The notes under the pieces were generated by a model. The model did no database searches and was not told where the DNA came from. It saw nothing but the letters and a program-made list of their open reading frames with translations. Source: Candidatus Omnitrophota bacterium (GTDB lineage: Bacteria > Omnitrophota > Omnitrophia > Omnitrophales > Aquincolibacteriaceae). Taken from it: a stretch of 34,195 nt of DNA. Made by a program: the position numbers and the translations under genes. Below, piece by piece: positions 17,054-27,118 of this stretch. The stretch lies in assembly GCA_028713205.1 (NCBI GenBank), contig JAQTOZ010000007.1:1-34195 (forward strand), read 5' to 3'. Position 1 is the first letter of the stretch, and each line of letters opens with the position of its first letter.

Positions 17054-17839
17054 TTATTTTCCTCCGCGATACCGCCAATGCCATGGCTCAAAGGTAATTT
17101 CTTCGCGGGATTTTCGAGGATAGGAAAGCTCAAAACCGTATTTGCGGGCATTCTTCAAAAGCCAACGGTATTCCGGAAGGCCCTCAAACTCTTTGGGATT
17201 ATATTCACCGTTAATACCGTTCTCATTGATGAAATCGATGGCCTGATGTTCCGGAGATCCATGTTCGCTGTATCCAGGCAAAGCGACAAATCGGGCCGTT
17301 TCCCGGATCGAATACTCATGGTTTTTGAGATAAAACAGAAAAATATACAATTGATAAGCGCTCGACCGGTAACCCGATTCGACATAAAGTACTTTCCCGA
17401 TATCTTTTTTCATCGCCTTCATCATGGCAGTGTATTTTTGATGGACCTTCACCGGTAAAAACTGCGGGACCAGTTCCTTGACGTCGCCTTTGACATTCAT
17501 CTTCTGCCCGGAAATTTTGACCAATTTCACATCACCTTTCGCGATCCCCCGGTAAGGAATTTTGACTCCGACCTTTTTGGGGTCCAAGTTCAAATATTCC
17601 TTCAGATATTTCCGGTCTTTCCGGTTCAGCGGCGCGTATAGATCGTCAAAGGTAAGTTCCGCCAAGGTCCCTTGTTTGTCGCGCTCCGTAATCACAGGCG
17701 CCAGCTTTTGAATCAGACCTTCGACCGTTTGGATATCTTCCGGTGAAAGACGATCGAGGTCAAGCCCCGCTTGGGCAAGCGGCACCAGCATCAAGAACCA
17801 AGTCAAACATGAAGCGGCCAGAAAATTCTTATTGGGCAT
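17054..17839 (-). CDS. VanY-like (M15) D-alanyl-D-alanine carboxypeptidase, secreted
   Basis: VESGYRSSAYQ, LPGYSEHGSPEHQAIDF and FEPWHWRY metal-site motifs; N-terminal signal peptide. Confidence 0.85.
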   Translation of the reverse strand: MPNKNFLAASCLTWFLMLVPLAQAGLDLDRLSPEDIQTVEGLIQKLAPVITERDKQGTLAELTFDDLYAPLNRKDRKYLKEYLNLDPKKVGVKIPYRGIAKGDVKLVKISGQKMNVKGDVKELVPQFLPVKVHQKYTAMMKAMKKDIGKVLYVESGYRSSAYQLYIFLFYLKNHEYSIRETARFVALPGYSEHGSPEHQAIDFINENGINGEYNPKEFEGLPEYRWLLKNARKYGFELSYPRKSREEITFEPWHWRYRGGK

Positions 17840-17884
17840 CCGGTTATCCTTATCGGGTTTTCACATTCAACGGCAAACCGTTTT

Positions 17885-19402
17885 TTAGGACTCGAAAAGA
17901 CTTGAAGACGCAAAATCCGTGTCGCTGGTCAGATTAATACCGAGTTTCCGCAGGCCCTTCTCGTCGCCGGGCGTCGGGATATGCGTCATATGGACTTCAC
18001 ACGCCTTCAGTTCGCTGAGTTTTTCCATGGCAACCTGGGCCGTGGGATTGTTCGCAGCACTAATGCTCAAGGCGATCAGGATTTCTTCAAGGTCGAGGCT
18101 GACGGCCTTGGCTTTCAGCACATCTTTTTTGAGTCTGCCGATCGATTCGATCAAATGCGGCGACAACAAATGGATCTTGTCCGGAATATCGGCCAGTTTC
18201 TTGATCGCGTTCAAAACCATGCTGGAGGCCGCATGCATGAGGATGGAATTCTTGCCGGTAACAATCGATCCGTCGGCAAGCTCAATCGCGGCGCCACAAT
18301 AGACCCCTTCGTTCCCGTGACCGTTCTGCTGGGCCCCTTGAGCGGCCTGTCGCGCGGGTAAAACGACTGCGCGATCGGTGGGTTTGGCGTCCAGGTTTTT
18401 CATCAAAAGCTCGGCGCGCTCGACCGCCTCTTTTTCGACAAAGCCCAGCATATACTCGCAGCTATACCGGAAATATCTCGAGATGATTTCCTGCACCGCG
18501 GCCTTCCGGACGACTTCGTCATTCACGATTCCGAATCCTGCCCGGTTGACGCCCATGTCGGTCGGAGATTGATACACCGAACCGTTCCCCATGATTTTTT
18601 TCAGGATCCTTTTCACGACCGGGAACACTTCCACATCCCGGTTGTAATTGATCGTCGTTTTCTTGTGCGCCTGCAAATGGAAAGGATCGATCATATTAAA
18701 ATCGCCGATGTCGGCCGTGGCCGCTTCATAGGCGATATTGACGGGATGGTCCAGGGGGATGTTCCATATCGGGAAAGTTTCAAATTTCGCATACCCGCTT
18801 TTAAAACCCTTTCGGTAATCATGATAAAGCTGGGACAGGCAGGTCGCGAGTTTCCCGCTGCCCGGTCCGGGTCCCGTGACCACAACCAGCGGCTTTTTGG
18901 TCTCGATGTATTCATTGGCGCCGTATCCTTCGTCACTGACGATCAAATCGACGTCGGTCGGATATCCTTTCGTAAAGAGATGGGTGTAAACCCGGACGCC
19001 GCGGCGTTCCAGTTTATTTTTGAAGATTTTCGCGGCGGGCTGGCTGGCAAAACGCGTAATCACCACGGCGGTGATATCGATCCCCCAGCTTTTCAAATCG
19101 TCGATCAATTTAAAAGCATCGGCGTCATAGGTGATACCGAAATCCGCCCTTACTTTTCGCCGTTCGATGTCTCCCGAATAAATGCAGAGCAAGACATCGG
19201 CTTTGTCTTTGAGCTGCTGCAAAAGCCTCATTTTAACGTTCGGGTCAAAGCCGGGCAATACCCGCGAGGCGTGATAGTCATAAAGCAATTTACCGCCGAA
19301 TTCCAGATAGAGTTTGTTGCTGTACTTCTTAACCCGCTTAAGAATTTCCGTGGTCTGCTCTTTTAAATACTTCTCATTATCAAATCCTATTTTCCGTCCC
19401 AC
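17885..19402 (-). CDS. DUF1846 family protein
   Basis: Sequence [53 protein letters not shown] is characteristic. GTG at 19402 has a strong SD (GGGAGGTG); the track start at 19477 is an alternative. Confidence 0.85.
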   Translation of the reverse strand: MGRKIGFDNEKYLKEQTTEILKRVKKYSNKLYLEFGGKLLYDYHASRVLPGFDPNVKMRLLQQLKDKADVLLCIYSGDIERRKVRADFGITYDADAFKLIDDLKSWGIDITAVVITRFASQPAAKIFKNKLERRGVRVYTHLFTKGYPTDVDLIVSDEGYGANEYIETKKPLVVVTGPGPGSGKLATCLSQLYHDYRKGFKSGYAKFETFPIWNIPLDHPVNIAYEAATADIGDFNMIDPFHLQAHKKTTINYNRDVEVFPVVKRILKKIMGNGSVYQSPTDMGVNRAGFGIVNDEVVRKAAVQEIISRYFRYSCEYMLGFVEKEAVERAELLMKNLDAKPTDRAVVLPARQAAQGAQQNGHGNEGVYCGAAIELADGSIVTGKNSILMHAASSMVLNAIKKLADIPDKIHLLSPHLIESIGRLKKDVLKAKAVSLDLEEILIALSISAANNPTAQVAMEKLSELKACEVHMTHIPTPGDEKGLRKLGINLTSDTDFASSSLFES

Positions 19403-19473
19403 TGTGAACACCTCCCTTGGTGTATCTTCGATCGTTGCCGATTCAAGCGCCATGATGTTGCACCCAGCAAAGC

Positions 19474-20616
19474 TCAAGCTGCCAGCATCAGGATTTTTTG
19501 AATGTCCCGTTGGCTGAGTTTTTTCAGATTACCTGTCATTCCGTATTGAATCACATTCGCCGCGATTTCCGGAAACTGTTCCCGACAAATACCCAATTCC
19601 GTCAATGTGGTCGGACTCCCCCACGCTTTGATTTTGGCCTTCAGGGCGCGCACCCCTCCTGCGACGGTCGATGATCGCCAGATATTTTTCGACCAACGCT
19701 TAAATATGGCCGGATTTACATTTTGACAATAGGTGATCCACGCAGGAAAAATCACGCCCAAACCCGCGCCATGCGCGATGTCCGGGTTGATTGCGCTCAA
19801 GGCATGCTCGATACCGTGTGTGGCCCAGTCCCCCGACGACTGCCCGGCGCCGCTGATACCGTTCAGGGCCAATGTTGCGGCCCATGCCAGGTTTGCACGC
19901 GCACCGTAATCCTTCGGATCGCGTTTCAACTTATCCGTCACTTGGATCATGCTCCGGCAGAGAGACTCGTCCAAGGCCAGCGTCGTCTCCGAATCCCCAC
20001 CCATAAAATAGAACTCCTGAATATGCGCCAGCGCGTCCAGGGTCCCATTGACCGTTTGAGACCACGGGAGATTTCTTTGAACATCCGGATCGACAATCGA
20101 AACACGGGGATACAACGCGGGTCCGTAAATATTCCATTTCTTTTTCTCCGCCTCATGCGTGATCACCGCGAAACCGTTCATTTCCGTACCCGTCGCAGAA
20201 AGCGTCAATATCGCATAGACCGGGAGAGCGCGGATCACCGGCTCATGTTTTTCATAGGCAGCCCACACATCATTCAGGAAATAACCGCAGGCCACCGACT
20301 TGGCGGAATCAATAACACTGCCGCCCCCGACCGCTAAAATGGCATCCACGCCCGCCACCTTGGCCATTTGAATCATTTCGCGGACTTTGGACAACACAGG
20401 ATTCGGACGGACCCCCCATGCTTCGGACCACTCAATTCCGGCTCTTTTCAAAGAAGCAACCACTTGTTGATAGACTCCCGTCTTTTGGATACTGCCGCCG
20501 CCGGCGATCATGAAAACTTTTTTGAAGGATGCGCCCCGGAGTTTGGGCCCGATTTCACCGATCGTACCCTTGCCGAATATCAACTTGGTCGGATTGTGGA
20601 ATGTAAAATTTTGCAT
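19474..20616 (-). CDS. Iron-containing alcohol dehydrogenase family protein
   Basis: [26 protein letters not shown] and [17 protein letters not shown]; internal ATG at 20616 preferred over the track start 20709. Confidence 0.9.
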   Translation of the reverse strand: MQNFTFHNPTKLIFGKGTIGEIGPKLRGASFKKVFMIAGGGSIQKTGVYQQVVASLKRAGIEWSEAWGVRPNPVLSKVREMIQMAKVAGVDAILAVGGGSVIDSAKSVACGYFLNDVWAAYEKHEPVIRALPVYAILTLSATGTEMNGFAVITHEAEKKKWNIYGPALYPRVSIVDPDVQRNLPWSQTVNGTLDALAHIQEFYFMGGDSETTLALDESLCRSMIQVTDKLKRDPKDYGARANLAWAATLALNGISGAGQSSGDWATHGIEHALSAINPDIAHGAGLGVIFPAWITYCQNVNPAIFKRWSKNIWRSSTVAGGVRALKAKIKAWGSPTTLTELGICREQFPEIAANVIQYGMTGNLKKLSQRDIQKILMLAA

Positions 20617-20678
20617 CTTTAGGTTGATTTCACTGTGCTCGAAAACATTTATTGTAAGAAGAATTATACCGAGAAATC

Positions 20679-20703
20679 GAAAGAACATAAACGGCGTTCT
20701 TTC
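20679..20703. promoter_or_regulatory. Perfect 8-bp inverted repeat GAAAGAAC-N9-GTTCTTTC upstream of Fe-ADH gene
   Basis: Read directly; followed on the minus strand by a TATAAT-like hexamer. Confidence 0.4.
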
Positions 20704-20796
20704 TCTCAAGGGTTGCCGGGAATCAACCCCTTTCGCACAAGGGATCGCCTCGGCTTCGTTTTTAATCGACCCAATACCGCAAAATCCAGATTTGGC

Positions 20797-21435
20797 CTAA
20801 CTTTTATGCTGGCGGGACTGAGAACGATGCAACCACCATTCCCGTAGGATAGGAAGGAAAGAAATGACAATCACAACCAAAATGACCCAATGAACTTGTT
20901 TTTCAATGTTCGGGACGGAATTCCCCAAAAAATATCCGATCAAGGTCATGGCCATCACCCAGCCGATGCCGCCGAATATATTGTAGGCCAGAAATCGCGA
21001 ATAATGCATGCGCCCCACGCCCGCAACGGTGGGAGCAAACGTTCTGACGATCGGGACAAATCGCGCGATCACAATCGTTTTAGCGCCGTATTTATCATAA
21101 AACTTCTGTGTGCGTATCAAATGATCCTTGTGGAAAAAAAACGAATCTTCCTTGCAAAAGATGCGGGGCCCGGCATGAAATCCGATCCAATAGCCGACGG
21201 TATCACCGGCAATTGCCGCCAGGGACAAAACGATGTTGAGCGATACGATATCAAGATCCTTATCGACGGCCGCAAGCAATCCTGCGGTCACCAGCAACGA
21301 GTCTCCGGGCAAAAAAAATCCGGCGAGCAGGCCCGTTTCCGCGAATACGATAATGACAAGCACCGTGTATCCGCCCCAGCGGATGAGCTCGTCAAATTGA
21401 TATAGGCGCGAAAAAAATTCGTGTAGGCATTCCAT
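20797..21435 (-). CDS. DedA family membrane protein
   Basis: VFAETGLLAGFFLPGDSLLVTAGLLA and VARFVPIVRTFAPTVAGVGRM. Confidence 0.92.
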   Translation of the reverse strand: MECLHEFFSRLYQFDELIRWGGYTVLVIIVFAETGLLAGFFLPGDSLLVTAGLLAAVDKDLDIVSLNIVLSLAAIAGDTVGYWIGFHAGPRIFCKEDSFFFHKDHLIRTQKFYDKYGAKTIVIARFVPIVRTFAPTVAGVGRMHYSRFLAYNIFGGIGWVMAMTLIGYFLGNSVPNIEKQVHWVILVVIVISFLPILREWWLHRSQSRQHKS

Positions 21436-21477
21436 GATTAGTGCTCAGCATAACAACGTTTCCGATTATTTCAAGCC

Positions 21478-22368
21478 TTATCTCACACCGATATCATTCC
21501 GGATCGATTCTTTCGGAACAATCTTCGTTTCCGGGACGCCGAGATCCTCGCCGGCCGGTGATTCGGTCGACTTGTCTTCATATTGATAGGCCTGTTCAAA
21601 TTCAAGTTTTCCCTCGGGGTTGTATTTCTTCCGGTGGACGTTTCTTCCGTTTTCATAGTTATCGATGTATAAAATTTCTCCATTGTCATAGTGGGTGATC
21701 ACCGCTCCATCCGGTTTTCCGTTCTTGATGTTCCAACGGGTCTTGAGATGCCCCTGCCAATCATACGTATCGACGGGCCCATTTTGCGTCCGCGCCAATA
21801 CAATATCCGCGTACTCTTTCTTAACGATTTGGGGCAAATCCCTGAAATAAAGCGTGTCCAGTTTGTTTTTTCCCGATTCGCCGTCTTCGATATATATTTT
21901 TTCAACGCCGGTCACCAGCGCAAGACGCTCTTCCCGGTTCAACTGGAGAGGACGTATGGCCCCTTCGAGATTAAGATAAAAATTCTGCATCAAATCATTG
22001 CGGCGCTTTTCGGCAGACTTTTCCTTAACATAATCCCCGAGGTTTTCGGTCACCGATTTGGCCAAGGTGCTCGTCTTTTCCGCGGTCCGCCACAACGCCC
22101 ACGCAAGTTTCGCATTGGCCCCCGCACTTTGGCCCGTCAAGGCCTTCGACAAATCCGCCGTACTTTCATCACCCGGAGGCATGCTCGCGGCACGTTCGGC
22201 CCCACGGCTCAAAGCCTTATCGTCAGAACCCGAATCATTCCCCTCCGATAAAAAGCTCCTGGAAACGGAGTCCTTCGTTTCACCTTGTGCATCCTCCACA
22301 CGCATGTCCGTCACGAGTCCGAGTAATCCCATACACAGGCATAGGATCCATATTGTTTTTTTTGACAT
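21478..22368 (-). CDS. Secreted protein with MORN/YwqK-like C-terminal repeats
   Basis: Signal peptide MSKKTIWILCLCMGLLGLVTD; GAVITHYDNGEILYIDNYENGRNVHRKKYNPEGKLEFEQAY. Confidence 0.65.
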   Translation of the reverse strand: MSKKTIWILCLCMGLLGLVTDMRVEDAQGETKDSVSRSFLSEGNDSGSDDKALSRGAERAASMPPGDESTADLSKALTGQSAGANAKLAWALWRTAEKTSTLAKSVTENLGDYVKEKSAEKRRNDLMQNFYLNLEGAIRPLQLNREERLALVTGVEKIYIEDGESGKNKLDTLYFRDLPQIVKKEYADIVLARTQNGPVDTYDWQGHLKTRWNIKNGKPDGAVITHYDNGEILYIDNYENGRNVHRKKYNPEGKLEFEQAYQYEDKSTESPAGEDLGVPETKIVPKESIRNDIGVR

Positions 22369-22477
22369 TGGAGCACCGAACTTTCCCAACCTTTTATGCG
22401 ATCTCATTCCGGACGGCGGGACTTTTTAAAGATTTCTTATGAAGGCTTTCAAATCAATTCCGGTTTTGCGCAAACCT

Positions 22478-23410
22478 TTAACTCGTGCCGGCATCTTCGT
22501 TCTTTGACCCAAAATAAATAGACGTTAAAATGCACACTCCCAGAGTCCCCATAATCACGCTCAACGCGACCCATACGGGAATATGAAAAATGTCGGCAAT
22601 CAACATTTTGACGCCGATAAAAACCAAGATGAGCGCAAGCCCATAATTCAAGTGTTTGAAGATCTTCATCAAGCCCGCTAGCGCAAAATACAAAGCTCGC
22701 AGACCTAAAATCGCAAAAATATTCGAGGTATAAATAATCATCGGATCCAGGGTAATCCCGAAAATGGCTGGAATGGAATCGACCGCAAAAATCACATCAC
22801 TCGTTTCAATCACCAGCAAAACCGCAACCAGCGGCGTGGCCCATAACCGGCCATCGCGCCGGATGAAAAATTTTCCGCCCTCAAAAGTATCCGTAATCGG
22901 AAAAATTTTTCTAAACAGCCGGAGGACCGGATTTTTTTCAGGGTCCACTTCTTCATCCTTGCCGATCACAAATTGAATCCCTGACCACACAAGGAGAATC
23001 CCGAAAAGGTAGAGGACCCAGCGAAATTGATGAACAACGGCGACCCCCGCCAAAATGAACACCGCCCGCATCACCAGCGCTCCCAAAATCCCCCAAAAAA
23101 GTATTTTGTGATGATATTCCGCGGGAACTTTAAAATAGGTAAAGACGAGCAAGAACACAAACAGATTGTCAAAACTCAGCGTTCTTTCGAGCATATAGCC
23201 CGTAAAAAAATTCAAGGCCTGTCCCGCACCGTAAAAATAATAGACCACGACATTAAAAATCAGCGCGAGGACCGTCCAAAACACACTCCAGATCAACGCA
23301 TCCTTGATGCTAACTTCTTTGTCCTTTCTGTGGAACCATACCAGGTCCAAAACCAACAAGCCGATCACGGTGACCGCAAAAGACGTCCACAGAATGAGTT
23401 GCACCATCAT
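22478..23410 (-). CDS. TerC/Alx family integral membrane protein
   Basis: ERTLSFDNLFVFLLVFTYFKVP and VIETSDVIFAVDSIPAIFGIT. Confidence 0.93.
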   Translation of the reverse strand: MMVQLILWTSFAVTVIGLLVLDLVWFHRKDKEVSIKDALIWSVFWTVLALIFNVVVYYFYGAGQALNFFTGYMLERTLSFDNLFVFLLVFTYFKVPAEYHHKILFWGILGALVMRAVFILAGVAVVHQFRWVLYLFGILLVWSGIQFVIGKDEEVDPEKNPVLRLFRKIFPITDTFEGGKFFIRRDGRLWATPLVAVLLVIETSDVIFAVDSIPAIFGITLDPMIIYTSNIFAILGLRALYFALAGLMKIFKHLNYGLALILVFIGVKMLIADIFHIPVWVALSVIMGTLGVCILTSIYFGSKNEDAGTS

Positions 23411-23654
23411 GAATATTCCCCGCTGGTTTTAATAAGAAGGTTGATCACAATCGTTATTTCTCGTGAAGATATTATCGGCCATTCAGCAAGGGTTCTGCAA
23501 CGCCTCCGAGATTAGCTTCCGATTTGGGCCGCAGAATAGCCCACTCCCCGATCACTCGAGAAAGTTCACCGCTACCGGCATCTCCCGTTTTCCCTTGCGG
23601 GAAACTAGGCGATTATCGTCCCCTACCGAACAAAAAGATCAGAGAGAGAGAAAC

Positions 23655-23969
23655 TTAAATCTTGGAAACTCTCACCGAACTTGCTTTCCAATTCCCCGTG
23701 GCTGAGTCCTGATCCGCCATGACCATCACGTACTCGCCGCCTTTGATCTCAGAGACATTCGCGACACCCGCGTAGGTGGTCTTATCATCAACGCCCACCT
23801 TCACCTTCTCTTCGGCATTGGTCGTAGGATTCATCCGGGCAATTTCGATCACATTGGCCGCCGTATCAACCGCACTCACCTTGCCGCTGACAAGTTTTGC
23901 AAATGCCGGACCTTGAAAAACCGCAAAGGCCACGAGCAAAATCACTAAACACAATGCTAACTTCTTCAT
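23655..23969 (-). CDS. Small secreted protein, hypothetical
   Basis: Signal peptide MKKLALCLVILLVAFAVFQGPAFA; beta-rich GKVSAVDTAANVIEIA... Confidence 0.75.
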   Translation of the reverse strand: MKKLALCLVILLVAFAVFQGPAFAKLVSGKVSAVDTAANVIEIARMNPTTNAEEKVKVGVDDKTTYAGVANVSEIKGGEYVMVMADQDSATGNWKASSVRVSKI

Positions 23970-23993
23970 TCCGATCCTCCTTGTTCATTCACT

Positions 23994-24344
23994 TTACATT
24001 CTCTTGGTAGTATCAACCTTGGGCATCACGGGAACCGGCTTTGGAATTTCAGGGGCTTGCACCGGTTGAACCGCAGGAACTTGCTGAGCAACCACCGGTT
24101 TCTGTACCATTGGCGGTACTGCCACAGGCATCTGCGCCGGAATTTGCTTGGGAACACGGATCGCAGAAGTCGGGGGCAACTGGCTCGGTGTCTGGACTTT
24201 CGCTCCTCCTGTTGCCTGCTGAATCGCTTTTTTCGTTGCTTCCGGAGATACCATTTCTTTGTTGTCCGTCTTGGCAAAAACCGCTGTCTGGATGACAAGT
24301 CCTGCCAGAAACAGAACTCCTAAAAGACGATAAACTTTCTTCAT
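23994..24344 (-). CDS. Small secreted Pro/Gln/Val-rich protein, hypothetical
   Basis: Signal peptide; PVAVPPMVQKPVVAQQVPAVQPVQAPEIPKPVPVMPK; strong SD AAAGGAGG. Confidence 0.75.
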   Translation of the reverse strand: MKKVYRLLGVLFLAGLVIQTAVFAKTDNKEMVSPEATKKAIQQATGGAKVQTPSQLPPTSAIRVPKQIPAQMPVAVPPMVQKPVVAQQVPAVQPVQAPEIPKPVPVMPKVDTTKRM

Positions 24345-24414
24345 AGAGTTAAACCTCCTTTCTCAAAATTTTTAAAGCTGACTGACCAATGCTTCCTGGC
24401 CCTACGGCCATAAA

Positions 24415-24478
24415 TAAAAAAACCTTCCAGCTCCAAGCGACATCTCATGAAGAGTTGCGACTTAAAACCGAAAGGTTT
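24415..24478 (-). promoter_or_regulatory. Attenuator-like leader with mutually exclusive hairpins
   Basis: Minus strand AAACC-TTTC-GGTTT hairpin versus AAACCTT ... AAGGTTTTTTT pairing ending in a T-run; upstream of 24344. Confidence 0.35.
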
Positions 24479-24854
24479 CTAATATTGCTCCACGTCAGGA
24501 CATCCTGCCGTCCTGCTACCCCTTCTTTTCTGGATCTCAGAAATTTTCGGGGGATTATTTCGGGTTACACCTCACTGTTTGAATGATGGATGATCTTACA
24601 GCAACTTATGGGGTCTGTCAATCACCGGGCACCAAATTCTGCAGGGACCGGTTTTTTCCCATCTTGCGCTCCACACAGTCGTTATGAAATTTTTTCACAC
24701 ACGGGAAAGCCCCTCTGTTTCACTCCGGTAATCTGGATGTCTCTTTGACGGTCGACCGAATAAAAATATTCAAAACACAACATTCACCCTACAAACAATC
24801 CGATTTTGTGCTAAAATCGCCGCTGACCCGAAAAACACTTGAGGGATTATCGCC

Positions 24855-25481
24855 ATGCTTAGTTTGTTTGATTATGCCATTCTTTCTTTTGCATCCCTGT
24901 TCGTGATCGTCGATCCCATCGGCCTCATCCCCGTCTTTCTTGCGATGACGGAAAATAATACCGTCAAAGAACGGGTTCGCATGGCCAAGTTAGCCGCCGT
25001 CATTACTTTCGCGATTTTAATGCTTTCCATGTTCGGCGGTTCGCAAATATTCAACGCCTTCGGCATCACGCTCCCGGCACTGGAAATCGCCGGAGGGATC
25101 ATCCTTTTGCTGATCGCTCTGGACATGCTCCAGGCGCGGCGCACGGCCGTCAAAGAAACTCAGGAAGAAAAAAAGGAAGCCATTCAAAAGGACGATGTCG
25201 CGGTAACACCACTGGCGATCCCCATGCTTGCCGGTCCCGGCGCCATCACGACGGTCATCCTTCTGAGCCACCGCGCCCATACGATTTATGATCAAGCCGT
25301 ATTGATCGGAAATATTCTCATCGTTTCATTGCTTACCTTCATCATCCTGTGGATCGCCGCGGTTCGTTCGGCGCATCTAAGCGCCATCGCTCTCAAAATC
25401 ACCGCGAGATTGATGGGGCTTTTGCTTTCTGCCATTGCGGTTCAGTTCATCCTCAACGGAATTTCGGCCGTCATTCGATAA
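24855..25481 (+). CDS. MarC family membrane protein
   Basis: FVIVDPIGLIPVFLAMT and TPLAIPMLAGPGAITTVI. Confidence 0.92.
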   Translation: MLSLFDYAILSFASLFVIVDPIGLIPVFLAMTENNTVKERVRMAKLAAVITFAILMLSMFGGSQIFNAFGITLPALEIAGGIILLLIALDMLQARRTAVKETQEEKKEAIQKDDVAVTPLAIPMLAGPGAITTVILLSHRAHTIYDQAVLIGNILIVSLLTFIILWIAAVRSAHLSAIALKITARLMGLLLSAIAVQFILNGISAVIR

Positions 25482-25585
25482 CACGCCGCGGGGCATACGC
25501 CACCCCGGGCACACAAAGAACCGCCCCCTAAGGACAATGGATTCGAACTTCGGTGAAAATTACGTGGTGGTTGACTTGGCCGTCG

Positions 25586-27118
25586 TTACTTCTTACGCCG
25601 GAGATTCCCGGGAACCTTCTCTTCCGGTCCTTCCGTCAAACGTTGCTTGGGGGTAGGGTCAAACACCAACGGCTTTTGAATCATCAAACGCGTCTGCGCA
25701 TCCAGTGCAGGAATCGACCCCAAAAAGGCAGAGACCAGAGGCGTCAGAAACCATTGCAGAATAAAGGAGACATAGATAAACCGGGAAACTTTGGGAGGCC
25801 TCGGCGGAAGAAATTCCTTGCCGATAAAAATGCACAAAAGCAAAATGAGCGTAAAAGAATTGACGAGTGTCGAATTGATGTAAGTCAGATTCAGGAAAAC
25901 CAAAGAGTCCTGCCGCACCCATTTGCCCCAGCATAAAAGCAAGGGCGTGATGAAGCTGATCAGGATCGCCCAAGTTGCCCAATTGATGTGATTGTCCAAT
26001 ATCTGGAAGACCTTCTTCACCTTCAACGACAGCGGGATGGATCGATTCCCCCACAGATGCATCCCCAAAAACACAAAGGTCTCGACGCCCCAAGCCCATC
26101 TTCTTTTTTGCTTGTACTGAACAAGAATCGTATCCAAGATATTCTTCCCGACGGCAATATCCATAAAAACAGGGACCTCAAGCGAATAGGTCGTATAATC
26201 CCCGTTAAATTTCACGAAACATTTCCAGTAAATCAACGAATCATCCGAAACCAGATTGACGGGCCAGTAGTCGACGTCCACAAGGGTTTTGAAACTCATG
26301 CCGTAAGAGGCAAACGTGACGAAGGCATTGGCTTTCATACTCTCGATCAATTGCCAAAAAGTGGATCCCATTTCAATCACACGCGCGAACGCCGGCGCCG
26401 TAAAAATATTATTACTGTAAATCGGTAACGGCTGGTAGCCCGTACGGTAACGGTTGGGATTGGTTAAAAAATGGTAGGTCAGGCATGAAAAATAATTACG
26501 GTCGGGACAGGTATCGGCATCAAAACAGGAAATGATCACATTACCGAAATCGATTGTCTTTTGTTCAAGATAAGTTTTGACCCTTTTGGCGGCATAGGTC
26601 GCGTTCGCTCCTTTGCAGGGTATTTCTCCTTGAATTCCGCTGGGATGAATGCTCAAAAGGATATCTTTAAAATCACCTTGAAATTTCGTTTTCAGATTCT
26701 CCAATTTTTCTCGAGTGCCTTCGCCGCGTTCTTCCCCGGCCAAAACAACGATGATGTTTTCTTTCGGATAATTCCCGGTTTTGACCGCATTCAGGCTTTC
26801 GATTAAAATCGATTCGGGCTCTTTGTAGATGGTATACAGGACGACGTGGACGATCTGGGCCAAGGACTTGTCGGATTCTGAGGCCTCGCACAGCTTGTAC
26901 CAATCCACGGATTTTTTGGAAAGCATGCGATGGTGGGCCATAAAAAGGAGCGTGCTCATATAAAACAAGCGGCATGACCAGTAAATCAAATAAACAATGA
27001 GCGCGATCGCGGCCATCACGGGATTGAACTTGAAAAGAAGGATCGACGACAAAATAATCGACCAGCTCATGACACCCGGGATGATTTCCAAAATTCGTTT
27101 AAGATTCGCTTTTTTCAT
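25586..27118 (-). CDS. Membrane glycosyltransferase family 2 (cellulose synthase-like)
   Basis: VISCFDADTCPDRNYF (DxD), QYKQKRRWAWG (QxxRW-like), multiple TM segments; ATG at 27118 preferred. Confidence 0.85.
   Translation of the reverse strand: MKKANLKRILEIIPGVMSWSIILSSILLFKFNPVMAAIALIVYLIYWSCRLFYMSTLLFMAHHRMLSKKSVDWYKLCEASESDKSLAQIVHVVLYTIYKEPESILIESLNAVKTGNYPKENIIVVLAGEERGEGTREKLENLKTKFQGDFKDILLSIHPSGIQGEIPCKGANATYAAKRVKTYLEQKTIDFGNVIISCFDADTCPDRNYFSCLTYHFLTNPNRYRTGYQPLPIYSNNIFTAPAFARVIEMGSTFWQLIESMKANAFVTFASYGMSFKTLVDVDYWPVNLVSDDSLIYWKCFVKFNGDYTTYSLEVPVFMDIAVGKNILDTILVQYKQKRRWAWGVETFVFLGMHLWGNRSIPLSLKVKKVFQILDNHINWATWAILISFITPLLLCWGKWVRQDSLVFLNLTYINSTLVNSFTLILLLCIFIGKEFLPPRPPKVSRFIYVSFILQWFLTPLVSAFLGSIPALDAQTRLMIQKPLVFDPTPKQRLTEGPEEKVPGNLRRKK

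Noticed and set aside
18569-19366. + strand 265-aa ORF and other ORFs antisense to DUF1846, Fe-ADH and GlgA genes
   Set aside because: Opposite strand of clearly identified conserved genes; no domain similarity.
23411-23654. Confident yybP-ykoY riboswitch annotation
   Set aside because: Only a GGGGAGT-like segment is visible; the second conserved loop and closing sequence are not evident by eye.
24397-24420. TGGCCCTACGGCCA plus A-run as an intrinsic terminator
   Set aside because: The T-run lies 5' of the hairpin on the minus strand and appears as A-run on the plus strand, wrong polarity for termination.
24620-24670. gtctgtcaatcaccgggcaccaaattctgcagggaccgg as a mobile element remnant
   Set aside because: Vaguely resembles dispersed intergenic repeats but only one copy is visible in the window.
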